64,000 bases of DNA, from positions 142,178-206,177 of the forward strand of contig JAHHGX010000070.1 in NCBI GenBank assembly GCA_019359675.1, read 5' to 3'. A program made the position numbers and the translations under genes. The notes below the pieces were generated by a model. It saw only the letters and a list, made by a program, of their open reading frames with translations. It searched no databases and was not told the DNA's origin. The DNA comes from Calothrix sp. FI2-JRJ7. Lineage in GTDB: Bacteria; Cyanobacteriota; Cyanobacteriia; Cyanobacteriales; Nostocaceae. Position 1 is the first letter of the stretch; the number at the start of each line of letters is the position of its first letter. Below are positions 46,701 to 54,992 of the stretch, piece by piece.

Positions 46701-46933
46701 TTAGTCGATTATTAAATTTGCTAGGCTTAAAAATCAAACGAGCTTCGGGAATTTATCAAGTTGATTTAGCAACTCTTAATGATGGTAGGGAGGAAATATT
46801 TTCTATTTGGCAACAACGTGATGAGTTAATGTTGGGACACACAAAGGTAAATGTTAATACAGGAAAAAATCACACTAATTTTTCTTCACACGGCTCTAAA
46901 AGTGATTTTATAATAGATAAAGTGCCGTTTTAA
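43760..46933 (+). CDS. Plasmid replication protein, CyRepA1-like (DUF3854 toprim + helicase)
   Basis: 1057 residues. About 185-270 is a toprim-like DUF3854 domain (IICEGVKKAAALLSLGYVAI, YICFDFETEP). A helicase/ATPase follows: Walker A SAKGTGKTTA (about 348-356), LLITHRIQLGKF, Walker B IIILDEVEQSL (about 440), and C-terminal motifs VLVTPSLGTGVSI and ARQALSRVRDSIPRAVW. This architecture is that of CyRepA1 proteins of cyanobacterial plasmids, so a chromosomal copy points to an integrated plasmid or element. A 52-base palindromic repeat is embedded between Walker A and B (44952-45003), coding about 18 extra residues (RRDVINPCGKTSGLHVST), so activity may be affected. Confidence 0.8.
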   Translation: MRVKLFASYEALSLGNMYRYYLHPQHFDELVRGSGIDSDIASLNFSSLQDNGAYDYLLISEQVPRTNTGMVRNSWLQRYAHVSSGGWWCSGLDPLNNWESMEWGCFKPNQPRLNQKGKNIKYEHPPGTATRVFCLRVTLPVWEKVCQRYGIDLPANIYINQSGEAEGFWQWVIERSIPVIICEGVKKAAALLSLGYVAIAIPGITSGYRVNKNEFGKVISRQLIPDLAAFTVTVRRQFYICFDFETEPRKIAAVDNAISQLGLLFQSQNCSVQAMKLPGKEKGVDEFIVEQGADAVDNIYSHSLDLETYLALCKPHAQLTINAALTVNRRYLGEIPLPNSGLVGVKSAKGTGKTTALQKVIESAKANNRPILLITHRIQLGKFLCDKIGIDWGIGNSRRDVINPCGKTSGLHVSTQNSIGLCVDSIWKLNANDWAGGIIILDEVEQSLSHLLHSTTCKDKRVKLLKTFQELINTVLTTGGLVIAQDADLSDISLEYIQQLAGIEITPWVLENEWQPEKGWDISFYDSPNPTPLIQQLELDLIAGRKCYVTTDSRAGRYSCETIERYLRERLERLYRISPKSLVISSSTTNTPGHAAVDFAAEINQKVTDYDLVLVTPSLGTGVSIDVQHFDRVYGIFQGVIPDSEARQALSRVRDSIPRAVWCAKRGIGIIGSGSTNYRLLSQWYQENQKENLALLSPLHHVDVDLPLVYDPIHLRTWAKLSARINASICMYRQSMKEGLIADGHQIWLRSNAVHQNIIRDLRHAFLATDPEDLPTRRRLMLEIVKVQKDWRLLRQKSKEISCSIKKIKRQNQIVGANAVANAKDIDKVEYEKISAKHSLSEEERHQINKYMLLQRYSVPVTPELKMRDDQGYYAQLLIHYHLTHESEYFRLKDKQEWYQQLLSGDGKVFLPDLKTYTLKVEALRALGMQQFLESGRTFTEHETDLLRLKNTVLQCSQHIKRVLGINLIKDNDQAPTIKILSRLLNLLGLKIKRASGIYQVDLATLNDGREEIFSIWQQRDELMLGHTKVNVNTGKNHTNFSSHGSKSDFIIDKVPF
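44952..45003. repeat. Palindromic repeat inserted inside a coding sequence
   Basis: Outer arms GTAGAGACGTG and CACGTCTCTAC belong to the 28-bp GTAGAGAC palindrome family; between them lies ATTAATCCCTGCGGGAAAAC CTCCGGTTTA, which also occurs at 13361-13388. The reading frame of the host gene stays open. Confidence 0.85.
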
Positions 46934-46975
46934 AGTGCTGTTTTATACAATAGATTGTATCGTTATAAAATATGT

Positions 46976-47003
46976 GTAAAGACGTTACATGTAACGTCTC
47001 TAC
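46976..47003. repeat. 28-bp palindrome downstream of the CyRepA1 gene
   Basis: GTAAAGACGTTACA and TGTAACGTCTCTAC with one mismatch in the outer arm. It lies between two convergent genes and may act as a terminator. Confidence 0.75.
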
Positions 47004-47028
47004 AAAATGATGGGTATTAGGCGTATTT

Positions 47029-47655
47029 TTAAGCCAGTTCGCGATAAAATAAATCAAGCGTGCGCTGGCATTGCATAAATATATAGTTAAGCGCCGCAAA
47101 TAAGTCATCTATATCAGATAATGTGTATGATTTGATTTCTCTGGCATAGGTATTTCCTTTTAATTTGCCAAATTGCCAAAATTGCCCATTAGATACAATT
47201 CCATATATATCTTGCTCCAAGTTTTGATTAATTTTTTGAATTGCGACCATTTCAGCTAAACACTGTCCCCACCCTTTGATGAAATCATCACGTTTAGCTT
47301 CAACCGCAATTAAGAAGGGTTTTTCAAAAACTTCTTTTCCTAATGGGGATTTATTTGCGAGGATATAATCAGGTATTCCAGTAAGATTTATATCATATGT
47401 AAGGGTTTTATGACTCCATAGTGTAAAATTATCTCGATAATTACGATATACTTCTCTCAAAATTGGAAAAACCACAGCTTCACAGATAGCATACTCTGAG
47501 TCTTCAAAAGTAAACTCCCGTAGAGAAAAGTTTAATTCTTCCCTAAAAGTTTCTCTAATATCAAATTTAGTTTCAATAATAAAGTTTGTTTCGGATGAAG
47601 TAATATTAAATTCTTGTAGAACTTGAGCGATGTTTTTATAAGACTCGAATGACAT
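47029..47655 (-). CDS. PD-(D/E)XK nuclease-like hypothetical protein
   Basis: 208 residues, soluble. GIPDYILANKS followed by PFLIAVEAKRDDFIKGWGQC carries the D...ExK arrangement of PD-(D/E)XK nucleases (Asp about residue 115, Glu-Ala-Lys about 134-136). YGIVSNGQFWQFGKL continues the fold as in type I restriction R-subunit N-termini and related proteins. No methylase or helicase partner is nearby. The neighbouring CyRepA1 and XisH (another nuclease-like protein) suggest a mobile-element setting. Confidence 0.65.
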   Translation of the reverse strand: MSFESYKNIAQVLQEFNITSSETNFIIETKFDIRETFREELNFSLREFTFEDSEYAICEAVVFPILREVYRNYRDNFTLWSHKTLTYDINLTGIPDYILANKSPLGKEVFEKPFLIAVEAKRDDFIKGWGQCLAEMVAIQKINQNLEQDIYGIVSNGQFWQFGKLKGNTYAREIKSYTLSDIDDLFAALNYIFMQCQRTLDLFYRELA

Positions 47656-47697
47656 AAATTTTTTCCTTGTTATTTACTGATTAGTTCAAATATGTAT

Positions 47698-47722
47698 GGT
47701 GGGCAATGCCCACCTTACGTAG
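47698..47722. repeat. Short palindromic repeat GGTGGGCAATGCCCACC
   Basis: Related to the element at 14248-14273 and located between the divergent nuclease-like gene and the dehydrogenase gene. Confidence 0.6.
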
Positions 47723-47854
47723 TATTTCCACAAAGAAAAAGAATAATAAATTATATTACTAATATATCATTTTGCTTTATCAGTACATTTGGTTGCCTGG
47801 TATAAAGCTATTATAATGCTGAGACTAGATACGTTATAAAGCAATCAGGTGTTT

Positions 47855-48844
47855 ATGAAAATCGCAGTATTTAGTACTAAAGCATTTGACCGTCAATTTC
47901 TCGAAGCTGCAAATTCAGACAAGCAACACGATTTAATCTTCTTTGACCCGCATCTAAACAAAGACACAGCTATTCTTGCAGCAGATTTTCCCGTTGTTTG
48001 TATTTTCGTTAATGACCAAGCTGATGCAGCGACTCTCGAAGTTCTTGCTTCACGTGGAACTAAGTTACTTGCTCTTAGATGTGCTGGTTTTAACAATGTT
48101 GATTTAAAAGCTGCTGCTGAATATGGTATTTCTGTAGTGCGGGTTCCTGCGTATTCACCTGAAGCAGTTGCTGAATATACCATTGCGATGATACTAACGC
48201 TTAATCGTAAACTTTACCGTGCGTATAACCGTGTTAGGGAAGGTAATTTTTCTTTAGATGGTTTAATGGGGTTTAATTTACATGGACGCACTGTTGGTAT
48301 TATTGGCACAGGTAGGATAGGCGCCATTGTTACTCAAATACTCAAAGGATTCGGATGTAACTTACTAGTTTACGATGTTTACCGAAATCCTGAAATTGAA
48401 GCACTGGGAATAAAATACGTTGAGTTATCAGAAATTTTTACAAAATCTGATATTATCTCGTTGCATTGTCCGCTATCCTCTGAGACGCATCACCTTATCA
48501 ATGCTGATGCAATCGAACAAATGAAACCTGGGGTAATGTTGATTAATACCAGTCGAGGCGCCTTGATTAATGCCAAAGCTGTAACTAGGGGACTAAAATC
48601 GGGTAAAATTGGTTCCCTAGGTTTAGACGTATATGAAAAAGAATCCGATTTATTCTTCGAGGATTTATCAGGAACTATTATCCAAGACGATGTTTTTCTG
48701 CGTCTCACAACTTTTCCCAATGTGCTAATCACTGGACACCAGGCATTTTTCACAGAAGAAGCGCTTCGCAATATTGCCGAGACAACGATAACCAATATCA
48801 CTGAGTTTGAACAAACAAGGGATAGCAAGAATTTAATCACGTAA
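47855..48844 (+). CDS. 2-hydroxyacid dehydrogenase (D-lactate dehydrogenase-like)
   Basis: About 329 residues of the NAD-dependent D-isomer hydroxyacid dehydrogenase family. AVAEYTIAMILTLNRKLYRA, the nucleotide-binding GIIGTGRIGAIVTQILKGFG (about residue 150), CPLSSETHHLI, MLINTSRGALI (catalytic Arg), GLDVYEKE and GHQAFFTEEAL (catalytic His, about 294) are in the correct order. The pattern is closest to fermentative D-lactate dehydrogenases (LdhA). It would reduce pyruvate to D-lactate in the dark or under anoxia. The ATG at 47855 follows a GTG at 47849 and a purine AGG. Confidence 0.88.
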   Translation: MKIAVFSTKAFDRQFLEAANSDKQHDLIFFDPHLNKDTAILAADFPVVCIFVNDQADAATLEVLASRGTKLLALRCAGFNNVDLKAAAEYGISVVRVPAYSPEAVAEYTIAMILTLNRKLYRAYNRVREGNFSLDGLMGFNLHGRTVGIIGTGRIGAIVTQILKGFGCNLLVYDVYRNPEIEALGIKYVELSEIFTKSDIISLHCPLSSETHHLINADAIEQMKPGVMLINTSRGALINAKAVTRGLKSGKIGSLGLDVYEKESDLFFEDLSGTIIQDDVFLRLTTFPNVLITGHQAFFTEEALRNIAETTITNITEFEQTRDSKNLIT

Positions 48845-48856
48845 AACTAGAGGTGC

Positions 48857-49090
48857 CGAAATTCCTAGAGGATAAGTCTAATAGATATATATCCTCTAGG
48901 AAAATTCCATGCGTCAAAATTCCTAGAGGATAAGTTTAATATAAATATCCTCTAGGAAAATTCTCATACGGCGCCGAAATTTCTAGACAATAAGTAATAC
49001 ATATATATTTTCTCTAGAAAAATTTCAAACGGCGCCAAAATTCAAGCGAAGATAATTTATATACATATATATCCTCGCTTGTAAATTTCA
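48857..49090. repeat. Tandem array of four about 60-bp hairpins
   Basis: Four consecutive inverted repeats at about 48858-48908, 48916-48963, 48976-49026 and 49037-49089. The stems are CCTAGAGGATA/TATCCTCTAGG (units 1 and 2), TTTCTAGACAATA/TATTTTCTCTAGAAA (unit 3) and CAAGCGAAGATA/TATCCTCGCTTG (unit 4); flanking AAAATT or GAAATT and AATTT.C are kept, and GGCGCC separates units 2-3 and 3-4. Unit starts are about 58-61 bases apart. The array lies between two convergent genes. A half unit occurs at 49233-49256. Confidence 0.85.
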
Positions 49091-49128
49091 AGCTGTTTCC
49101 AAATATTGAGTTTTAACGAATATTCTCT

Positions 49129-49156
49129 GTAGAGACGCGATTAATCGCGTCTCTAC
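49129..49156. repeat. 28-bp palindrome next to the hairpin array
   Basis: GTAGAGACGCGATT and AATCGCGTCTCTAC, identical to the copy at 15820. It is followed by GTGAACACGTCTCTACGTGT, a partly repeated arm. It separates the array from a half hairpin at 49233. Confidence 0.85.
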
Positions 49157-49232
49157 GTGAACACGTCTCTACGTGTCTCTGTGGTAAAAAATTATATGAC
49201 TGCATATTACCAGACAGATGTGCTACAACTTG

Positions 49233-49256
49233 CCAAAATTCCTAGAGGATATATTA
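49233..49256. repeat. Half hairpin unit
   Basis: CCAAAATTCCTAGAGGATAT matches the left arm of units 1 and 2 of the array; no right arm follows before the end of the MFS gene. Confidence 0.75.
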
Positions 49257-49264
49257 GTACAAAG

Positions 49265-50758
49265 TTATTTCTGTAAAGCTCCTTGTAAAAAATACTGTCG
49301 AATTTCTTGAATAAATTCAAATAAGGATTTTCTTCGAGGTTCATTTACAAATAAAAGCGGAATTAAAGCGACAAGTCGGAAAACACAGGAAAGAGCAAAC
49401 AAACCTGGTAAACCACCAAAGCTGTTATTTTGTACAATAAACCCACCAATTGTTGTACCTAAAGCACCACAGGCGCCTGCAACTGCTGCGGCAATGGCAA
49501 AATAAGTTGATTGGTTGCGTATTGGTGCCACTCCTATCTGTAAGTTATTGTTACATAAATCAATTGCCGCCCAAGTTCCACCAGTAAGGACGTGTAAAAG
49601 CGGTAGCCATAACCATAAATCTATATTATGAGTACCTACTCCTAGCCATAATAAAGGTGTTATTGCAACTAAAATTCCGACTAAGGCAAGAATAGGGCGA
49701 TTTCCAAATCGGTCTGCTAAACGTCCCCAAAGTACCATTAATAAAAGATTGGCGCCTGCTTGAATACTACCGTAAAATGTTACCCAGCTAACATCTAATG
49801 CCAGTGTATCTAACATATAAAGGTTGAAAAACGGCATACTTAAATTAACCGCGAACATCCATAAACCAAAGTACAGTAAGAAAGTTAAAAAATTTGAGTC
49901 TTTAAAAATACTTAAAATCGAAAATTCGGGTGGAGCAGTATTTGTTGCTGTCTTAACGGGTTCTTCTTGTGATGGTGAAACTCCTTTAGACACTATACAG
50001 TTTTGTTCTTGCGGATTAATATCTACTTTAAAACACTGACATGCGAGACTTATAAAACCGAATAAAATCCCAATTGACAGTACAACACCGTAACCTTGTA
50101 GTGTTCCACCACCCCAAGTTGATACTATAACCCCTGCTATGGGAACGCAAATCAAGTTAGTTAAACTAGATACGCTATTACGAATACCAAAGTATCTACC
50201 TAATAGACGCCTTGGTACAATCATTGCTAACCAACTTAACCAAGAGGCGCCTCCAAGTCCTCCTAACAAGTTTGTAGCTAAAACTATTAATAAAGTTAAA
50301 TTTATCAGTTGATGTGAATCAATAAAACCCCCATAAGCCATGAAGACTCCCACTGCTAGTACTGCCCACAAGCAACGCGAGGTTCCGTATATCCACATTG
50401 AGTAACGAAAACGACTCGTTGTCTGTTCGCTAAGGTAGGCGCCTAGTGGTTGAATTAGATTCACTAGCATTGGAATTGAAGAAAGCATCCCAAAAGCTAC
50501 AGGGTCAGCTCCCAATTGCACTAAAAAATTACTTAGTAAAATTCCAGTAGTTGTGATTGAGAAAATTGTTGCAAAAACAGAATCCACCGTAGAAGCTCGC
50601 AGAGAAGTGCGAATTTTATCTTTAGGTATTTTAAGATTTTGATTTGTAATTTGATTTGTAAGATTTTGATCAGTTGTAACTTCTAAATCAATAACGGAAC
50701 TTGCAGGTGCATCAGTTATCGTGTCCAAAGCAGGGATTTCGAGCTGAATGGAGTTCAT
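49265..50758 (-). CDS. MFS transporter
   Basis: About 497 residues with roughly 12 hydrophobic helices after a hydrophilic start of about 55 residues. Typical MFS pieces are visible: LVQLGADPVAFGMLSSIPML, GRYFGIRNSVSSL, GRLADRFGNRPILALVGIL (the loop 2-3-like signature repeated in the second half) and the end FVNEPRRKSLFEF. Substrate cannot be deduced. I start at the ATG at 50758; a TTG at 50839 would add 27 residues. It is convergent with the dehydrogenase gene, with the hairpin array between them. Confidence 0.88.
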   Translation of the reverse strand: MNSIQLEIPALDTITDAPASSVIDLEVTTDQNLTNQITNQNLKIPKDKIRTSLRASTVDSVFATIFSITTTGILLSNFLVQLGADPVAFGMLSSIPMLVNLIQPLGAYLSEQTTSRFRYSMWIYGTSRCLWAVLAVGVFMAYGGFIDSHQLINLTLLIVLATNLLGGLGGASWLSWLAMIVPRRLLGRYFGIRNSVSSLTNLICVPIAGVIVSTWGGGTLQGYGVVLSIGILFGFISLACQCFKVDINPQEQNCIVSKGVSPSQEEPVKTATNTAPPEFSILSIFKDSNFLTFLLYFGLWMFAVNLSMPFFNLYMLDTLALDVSWVTFYGSIQAGANLLLMVLWGRLADRFGNRPILALVGILVAITPLLWLGVGTHNIDLWLWLPLLHVLTGGTWAAIDLCNNNLQIGVAPIRNQSTYFAIAAAVAGACGALGTTIGGFIVQNNSFGGLPGLFALSCVFRLVALIPLLFVNEPRRKSLFEFIQEIRQYFLQGALQK

Positions 50759-50839
50759 GGGGGTATTGGTCGGTGGTGCTTGGATATTATTTTGGAGTAG
50801 CGGAAAATTTCGTTTTATTGTCGTAGCATCTAATAACAA

Positions 50840-51321
50840 TAAAACGTAGTAATTTATCGTAAAGCGTAGTTAATAAATACGCTTTACTACGGGATTGCTC
50901 CCAATACCATTTCTGGGTAAAGTTTGGTTTGACAAACGTAGTAGGTGTGTAGCTGAGGTATTCCGGATTACTTCGTTTCCCCACGAATCGCTTCGTTTTG
51001 TTAGCTAGCCACGCAGAGTGCCAAGTTATTGTAATATTAACTTATATTGTTAAATAATTCTTCATACTTAGTGAATATATCTTAATCTGTTCTCGACTTG
51101 TAGCTCTTACTAAAAGTCTATAGCTACCATAAGCTTATGTGCGTAAGCTTACTGTTAGTGTTACAAATTTACTATTGATAAAAAAATGACACATACATTA
51201 GTTTGTACAAAATCTTTTAGTTCTCAATAAAATTTTACACTTTCAAGTTATTTATCTAGCTTCGTTAACGTTATATGTAGGTTAAGAGATAAATATAGGG
51301 ATAGTCTTGTGTCCGACTAGA
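50840..51321. other. Divergent intergenic region upstream of the ABC binding protein
   Basis: About 480 AT-rich bases. An inverted repeat CGTAAAGCGTA (about 50860) with TACGCTTTACTACG (about 50879) lies near the MFS gene. Otherwise no gene or known RNA recognised. Confidence 0.4.
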
Positions 51322-52596
51322 ATGAGAAAAACTGTGTTCAACTTTTTAGGATTAGTAGTTGCAATCGCAATTAGCATGGTAGGGTGTCAAAGTTTACCGA
51401 CACTCACAGCACAGAACGCACCTGTTGCGACTACTGTAAAACTTAGTGGTTGGGGAGCTTCTCCTGCTGAACAAAAGCTGTTAACAGGTGTGTTGCGCGA
51501 CTTTGAAGCACAGCATCCGACAATTAAAGTCAAATACGAGCAAATTGCAGACCAGTATATGGATGTGATGAAAACCCGTTTGGTTGGTGATGCTGCTCCT
51601 GATGTCTTTTATCTTGATGCACTTGAGGCGCCTTTTTTAATGAGTCAAAATGTGCTAGAACCTCTTGATGGTTATATTAAACCTGAATTTGAGTTAACAG
51701 ACTTTGAACCAACTTTACTTGATACGTTTAAATATAAAGCTACTATTTATGGTTTGCCGAAAGATTACTCTACGTTAGCACTGTTCTATAACAAACAAGC
51801 CTTTGCCAATGCTGGTCTAGAAAATCCTCCTCAAACTTGGGAAGAACTACGCGCATACGCAAAAAAACTAACTATTGATACAAATAAAGACGGTAGAATT
51901 GACCAATACGGCTTTGGTGAGAATGCAGAATTAGCTCGACAAGTTTATCAAATCAAAGCTTACGGTGGTCAAGTTGTTGACCGTGAAAGTCGCGCGGCAT
52001 TTGCAGAACAAGCTCGTTTACAGGGTTTACAATCAGTTGTTGACCAGTATCGAAACGAACGTTCATCTGCTCAAAAATCGGATGTTGGCACAAATTCAGG
52101 CAGCGAAATGTTCGGTCAAGGTAAAGCTGCAATGGTTATTGAAGGTAACTGGGCAATTCCTTATTTGAGAGAAACATATCCTAAACTAGACTTTGCCACA
52201 GCAGAAATACCCACTATCAACGGTCAACGCAGTACAATGTTGTTTACTGTTGCCTATGTCATGAATAAACAAAGCAAACATAAACCCGAAGCTTGGGAGT
52301 TAATTAAATATCTAACAGGAAAAGAAGGAATGCAAAAATGGACGGGTACAGGTTTTGCTTTACCAACTCGTAAATCTGTAGCTACTAATTTAGGGTATGA
52401 CCAAGATAGCTTACGGTCTTCATTAGTGGCAGGTGTAAATTACGGTATACCTTGGCAAGTAGGTAAATATCCTGCTGCTATTATGAATAATTTTGATAAT
52501 CAATTTGTTAGTGCGTTATTAGGTGAGCAACCTTTACCTCAAGCAATGCAACGCGCACAAACTCAAGCTAATAAGCTTATTCAAGCACTCGATTAA
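51322..52596 (+). CDS. Sugar ABC transporter substrate-binding lipoprotein
   Basis: About 424 residues. The signal peptide ends in the lipobox SMVGCQS with Cys22 as the lipidation site. VKLSGWGASPAEQKLL, VLRDFEAQHPTIKVKYEQI, PDVFYLDALEAPFL and GLPKDYSTLALFYNKQAF are the blocks of family 1 (MalE-like) binding proteins. A glycerol-phosphate- or oligosaccharide-like ligand is possible; the exact sugar is unknown. The matching MalF- and MalG-type permeases lie 4 kb downstream (56739, 57714). The ATG at 51322 gives a standard signal peptide, so the upstream TTG at 51307 is not used. Confidence 0.9.
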   Translation: MRKTVFNFLGLVVAIAISMVGCQSLPTLTAQNAPVATTVKLSGWGASPAEQKLLTGVLRDFEAQHPTIKVKYEQIADQYMDVMKTRLVGDAAPDVFYLDALEAPFLMSQNVLEPLDGYIKPEFELTDFEPTLLDTFKYKATIYGLPKDYSTLALFYNKQAFANAGLENPPQTWEELRAYAKKLTIDTNKDGRIDQYGFGENAELARQVYQIKAYGGQVVDRESRAAFAEQARLQGLQSVVDQYRNERSSAQKSDVGTNSGSEMFGQGKAAMVIEGNWAIPYLRETYPKLDFATAEIPTINGQRSTMLFTVAYVMNKQSKHKPEAWELIKYLTGKEGMQKWTGTGFALPTRKSVATNLGYDQDSLRSSLVAGVNYGIPWQVGKYPAAIMNNFDNQFVSALLGEQPLPQAMQRAQTQANKLIQALD

Positions 52597-52605
52597 CTAG
52601 TACTT

Positions 52606-52660
52606 TTTGATACGTTGTAGCACAGGCATCCTTTTGATACGTTGTAGCACAGGCATCCTG
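52606..52660. repeat. Tandem direct repeat of about 26 bases
   Basis: TTTTGATACGTTGTAGCACA GGCATCC occurs twice in direct succession, then CTGCCTATG gives a short inverted match to AGGCA. It lies between the binding protein and the broken GT gene. Confidence 0.75.
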
Positions 52661-52775
52661 CCTATGTAGTATTAATTTTTACCACAGAGACACAGAGTGC
52701 ATAGAGAAGAGCAACATTTGTGACATCGAATTACGCTTTATAATTGATTCGTAGTAACTTAAAAATAGTTTAAAA

Positions 52776-54050
52776 ATGCCAAAAAAACTAAAGATAACTA
52801 TATTATCAGTTGGTTCTAGGGGAGACATCAATCCATTCTGTGCTTTAGCTCAGGCTCTAGAACAAGCAGGATTTTCAGTAAAAATTGCTACTCACCCAAT
52901 TTTTGAAGACTTTGTAAGACAACAGGGTATAGAATATGCTCCTATTGCAGGAGATTACAAAGAGCTTCTGCGTTCTGAAGCGGGGTATAATCTACTTGAG
53001 GGTAAAGGCGGTTTTAATCCGATTAGCGATGAAGTTTTTCAGCAACAATTAAGAGATGCATGGTCTGCAAGCCTTGGGAGTAACGCAATTATTTTTCCAT
53101 TATTAGCTACGTGGGGTTACAACATAGCAGAAGCTTTAAATGTACCAGGTTTTTTAGCTTCTTATATGCCAGTTACTCCAACTTGATCTTTTCCTTTTCT
53201 GAAATTTGGTTTGTCTGAAAGAAACTCATTTAAAGCTTCACTTAATTATTTAAGTTATTTTTTAATTGAGTTTTTATCGTGGCGTGATAAAAGTAAAATT
53301 ATTAATGACTTTCGCACCCAAGTACTTGGTGTACCTCCTTTACCGTTTCTCGGCGCCAGGTATCGTAAAAATCCACCCAAACAACTATCTCCTTTACCAG
53401 TATTATACTCCTTTAGTTCTTATGTAATTCCCAAACCTGTTGATTGGGGAGCTTCGCAACATATAACAGGCTATTGGTTTTTAAATGAAGATGAAAACTA
53501 TCAACCACCTGAAAAATTAGTAAATTTTATTAATAATGGTTCAACTCCAATTTTTATTGGTTTTGGAAGCATGACTACCCGTGACCCTAAAGATTTAACA
53601 AATATCGTGTTGTCAGCGCTGGAAAAAACTAAACAAAGAGCAGTTTTATTATCTGGTTGGGCTGGTTTAGGACAAACTGAATTACATGATAATGTACATA
53701 TTGTGGATTATGTGCCTTTTGAATGGTTATTTCCTAAAATGAAAGCTGTAGTCCATCATGGTGGTTCAGGAACAACAGCGTATGGATTAAGAGCAGGTAT
53801 TCCCAATGTAATTGTTCCTTTCTTTGCTGACCAACCTGCTTGGGGAGAACGATTAGCTCAATTAGGAGTTAGCCCAAAATCGATTCCAAAAAAAGAACTT
53901 GATGCAGACAAATTAGCAGAAGCTATTAATATTGCTATTAGTAATGAACAATTACGAGACAACGCAGGATATTTAGGAGAAAAAATACGGTCAGAAAATG
54001 GTCTAATAGAAGCCGTTAATATTATTAAATCTTATTTAAAACAATCGTAA
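52776..54050 (+). pseudogene. UGT-like (YjiC) glycosyltransferase broken by one in-frame stop
   Basis: The two halves 52776-53186 and 53211-54050 are in the same frame, separated only by a TGA at 53184-53186. Joined, they form a GT-B enzyme of about 424 residues: N-terminal ITILSVGSRGDINPFCALAQ, C-terminal IFIGFGSMTTRD, VHHGGSGTTAYGLRAGIPNV and PFFADQPAWGERL, the nucleotide-sugar binding signature of UGT/sterol glucosyltransferase-like proteins. Nothing else is damaged, so the mutation looks recent (for example CGA to TGA), unless it is a sequencing error or the UGA is read through. In its intact form it would glycosylate a lipophilic acceptor. Confidence 0.85.
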
Positions 54051-54197
54051 GCTTTGATATTCTTTTAAACACATGAAGTACTAGTAATTCGTTAACCTTG
54101 CTTCAATCCACTCTTTATCGGCTGGGAGCATCCACTTTCGGAAGGAACATAATTATTCGGCACCAGAAACCTTACTATATGGTTGGTCTAAAAAAGC

Positions 54198-54962
54198 CTA
54201 TCTGCCAAAAGTGGATGCTCCCTTATCAGCTTGACTCAATGTAGGTGGAGGCGGTAGTTGATGATAATCTATAGATAAATCATACCCAGCTTCGTCATAA
54301 ATTGTACTGAGAGCATTTTGTATATCTAAAACTGCATCAGCGTCTGGTTCTTTTAAAGGAACAGGAATTATTGGAAGTGTATCTTGTAACTTCAAAGGCC
54401 ACAATTCAATAACTCCTGAACCACTACGAGTAAGCGTTATTAAGTAACTTACATCTGGAATACGGGGATGGTTGAAGGGACGAGTTCCCCTACGCACCAA
54501 ATCTATTTCGATTAAGTGAACATTCGCATTATATAAGCGTTGACGTTTTTTGCGGTACTCGCTTAAATTTGGTTCTCGCTTGTTTACGGGTGAAAGTATT
54601 TCAATACAACTTACGACAGTATTACTTGCTACGTCTCTAATTTCAATGTTAGGTATTCGTACTTGAATCGGTTGAATTACTGGTAGAGTCAGCGGCGCCG
54701 GAGTTGTAGCAATATTAGATGATGGACTTAATTTTATTTTGTCGCGATTTCGTAACTGCAAAACTTCTACATCAGGGTACAAAATACCAATTTCACTTTC
54801 TGTAGATGTTTCCTCAACGACGTATACCTCTAACCGCGCAGCATATTTAGGACGTAACTGGGGGACAAGAAGTGCGCGAAGTTTGCTGGCAAGTGCGTTA
54901 TGTACATCTTGCCACAAACCAGATTCGAGGTATGGGTCCATGCCAGGAAAGCGAGAAGGCAT
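54198..54962 (-). CDS. DUF4058 family protein
   Basis: 254 residues. The start MPSRFPGMDPYLESGLWQDV and the later SCIEILSPVNKREP and NVHLIEIDLVRRGTRP are classic DUF4058 motifs, which occur in many copies in cyanobacteria. The E-x-LSP-xNK arrangement recalls a nuclease-type active site, but this is not established. It is next to and in the same direction as the ScyD/ScyE-family gene, with 30 bases between them. Confidence 0.9.
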   Translation of the reverse strand: MPSRFPGMDPYLESGLWQDVHNALASKLRALLVPQLRPKYAARLEVYVVEETSTESEIGILYPDVEVLQLRNRDKIKLSPSSNIATTPAPLTLPVIQPIQVRIPNIEIRDVASNTVVSCIEILSPVNKREPNLSEYRKKRQRLYNANVHLIEIDLVRRGTRPFNHPRIPDVSYLITLTRSGSGVIELWPLKLQDTLPIIPVPLKEPDADAVLDIQNALSTIYDEAGYDLSIDYHQLPPPPTLSQADKGASTFGR

Positions 54963-54992
54963 TAAAGTTTCAGGCTTAGAGGTGATAACTCT

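Noticed and set aside
48857..49090. CRISPR-like regular repeats
   Set aside because: The units are internally palindromic over their whole length, the intervening pieces are 7-12 bases and similar to one another, and no cas gene is near. It is a hairpin array, not a CRISPR.
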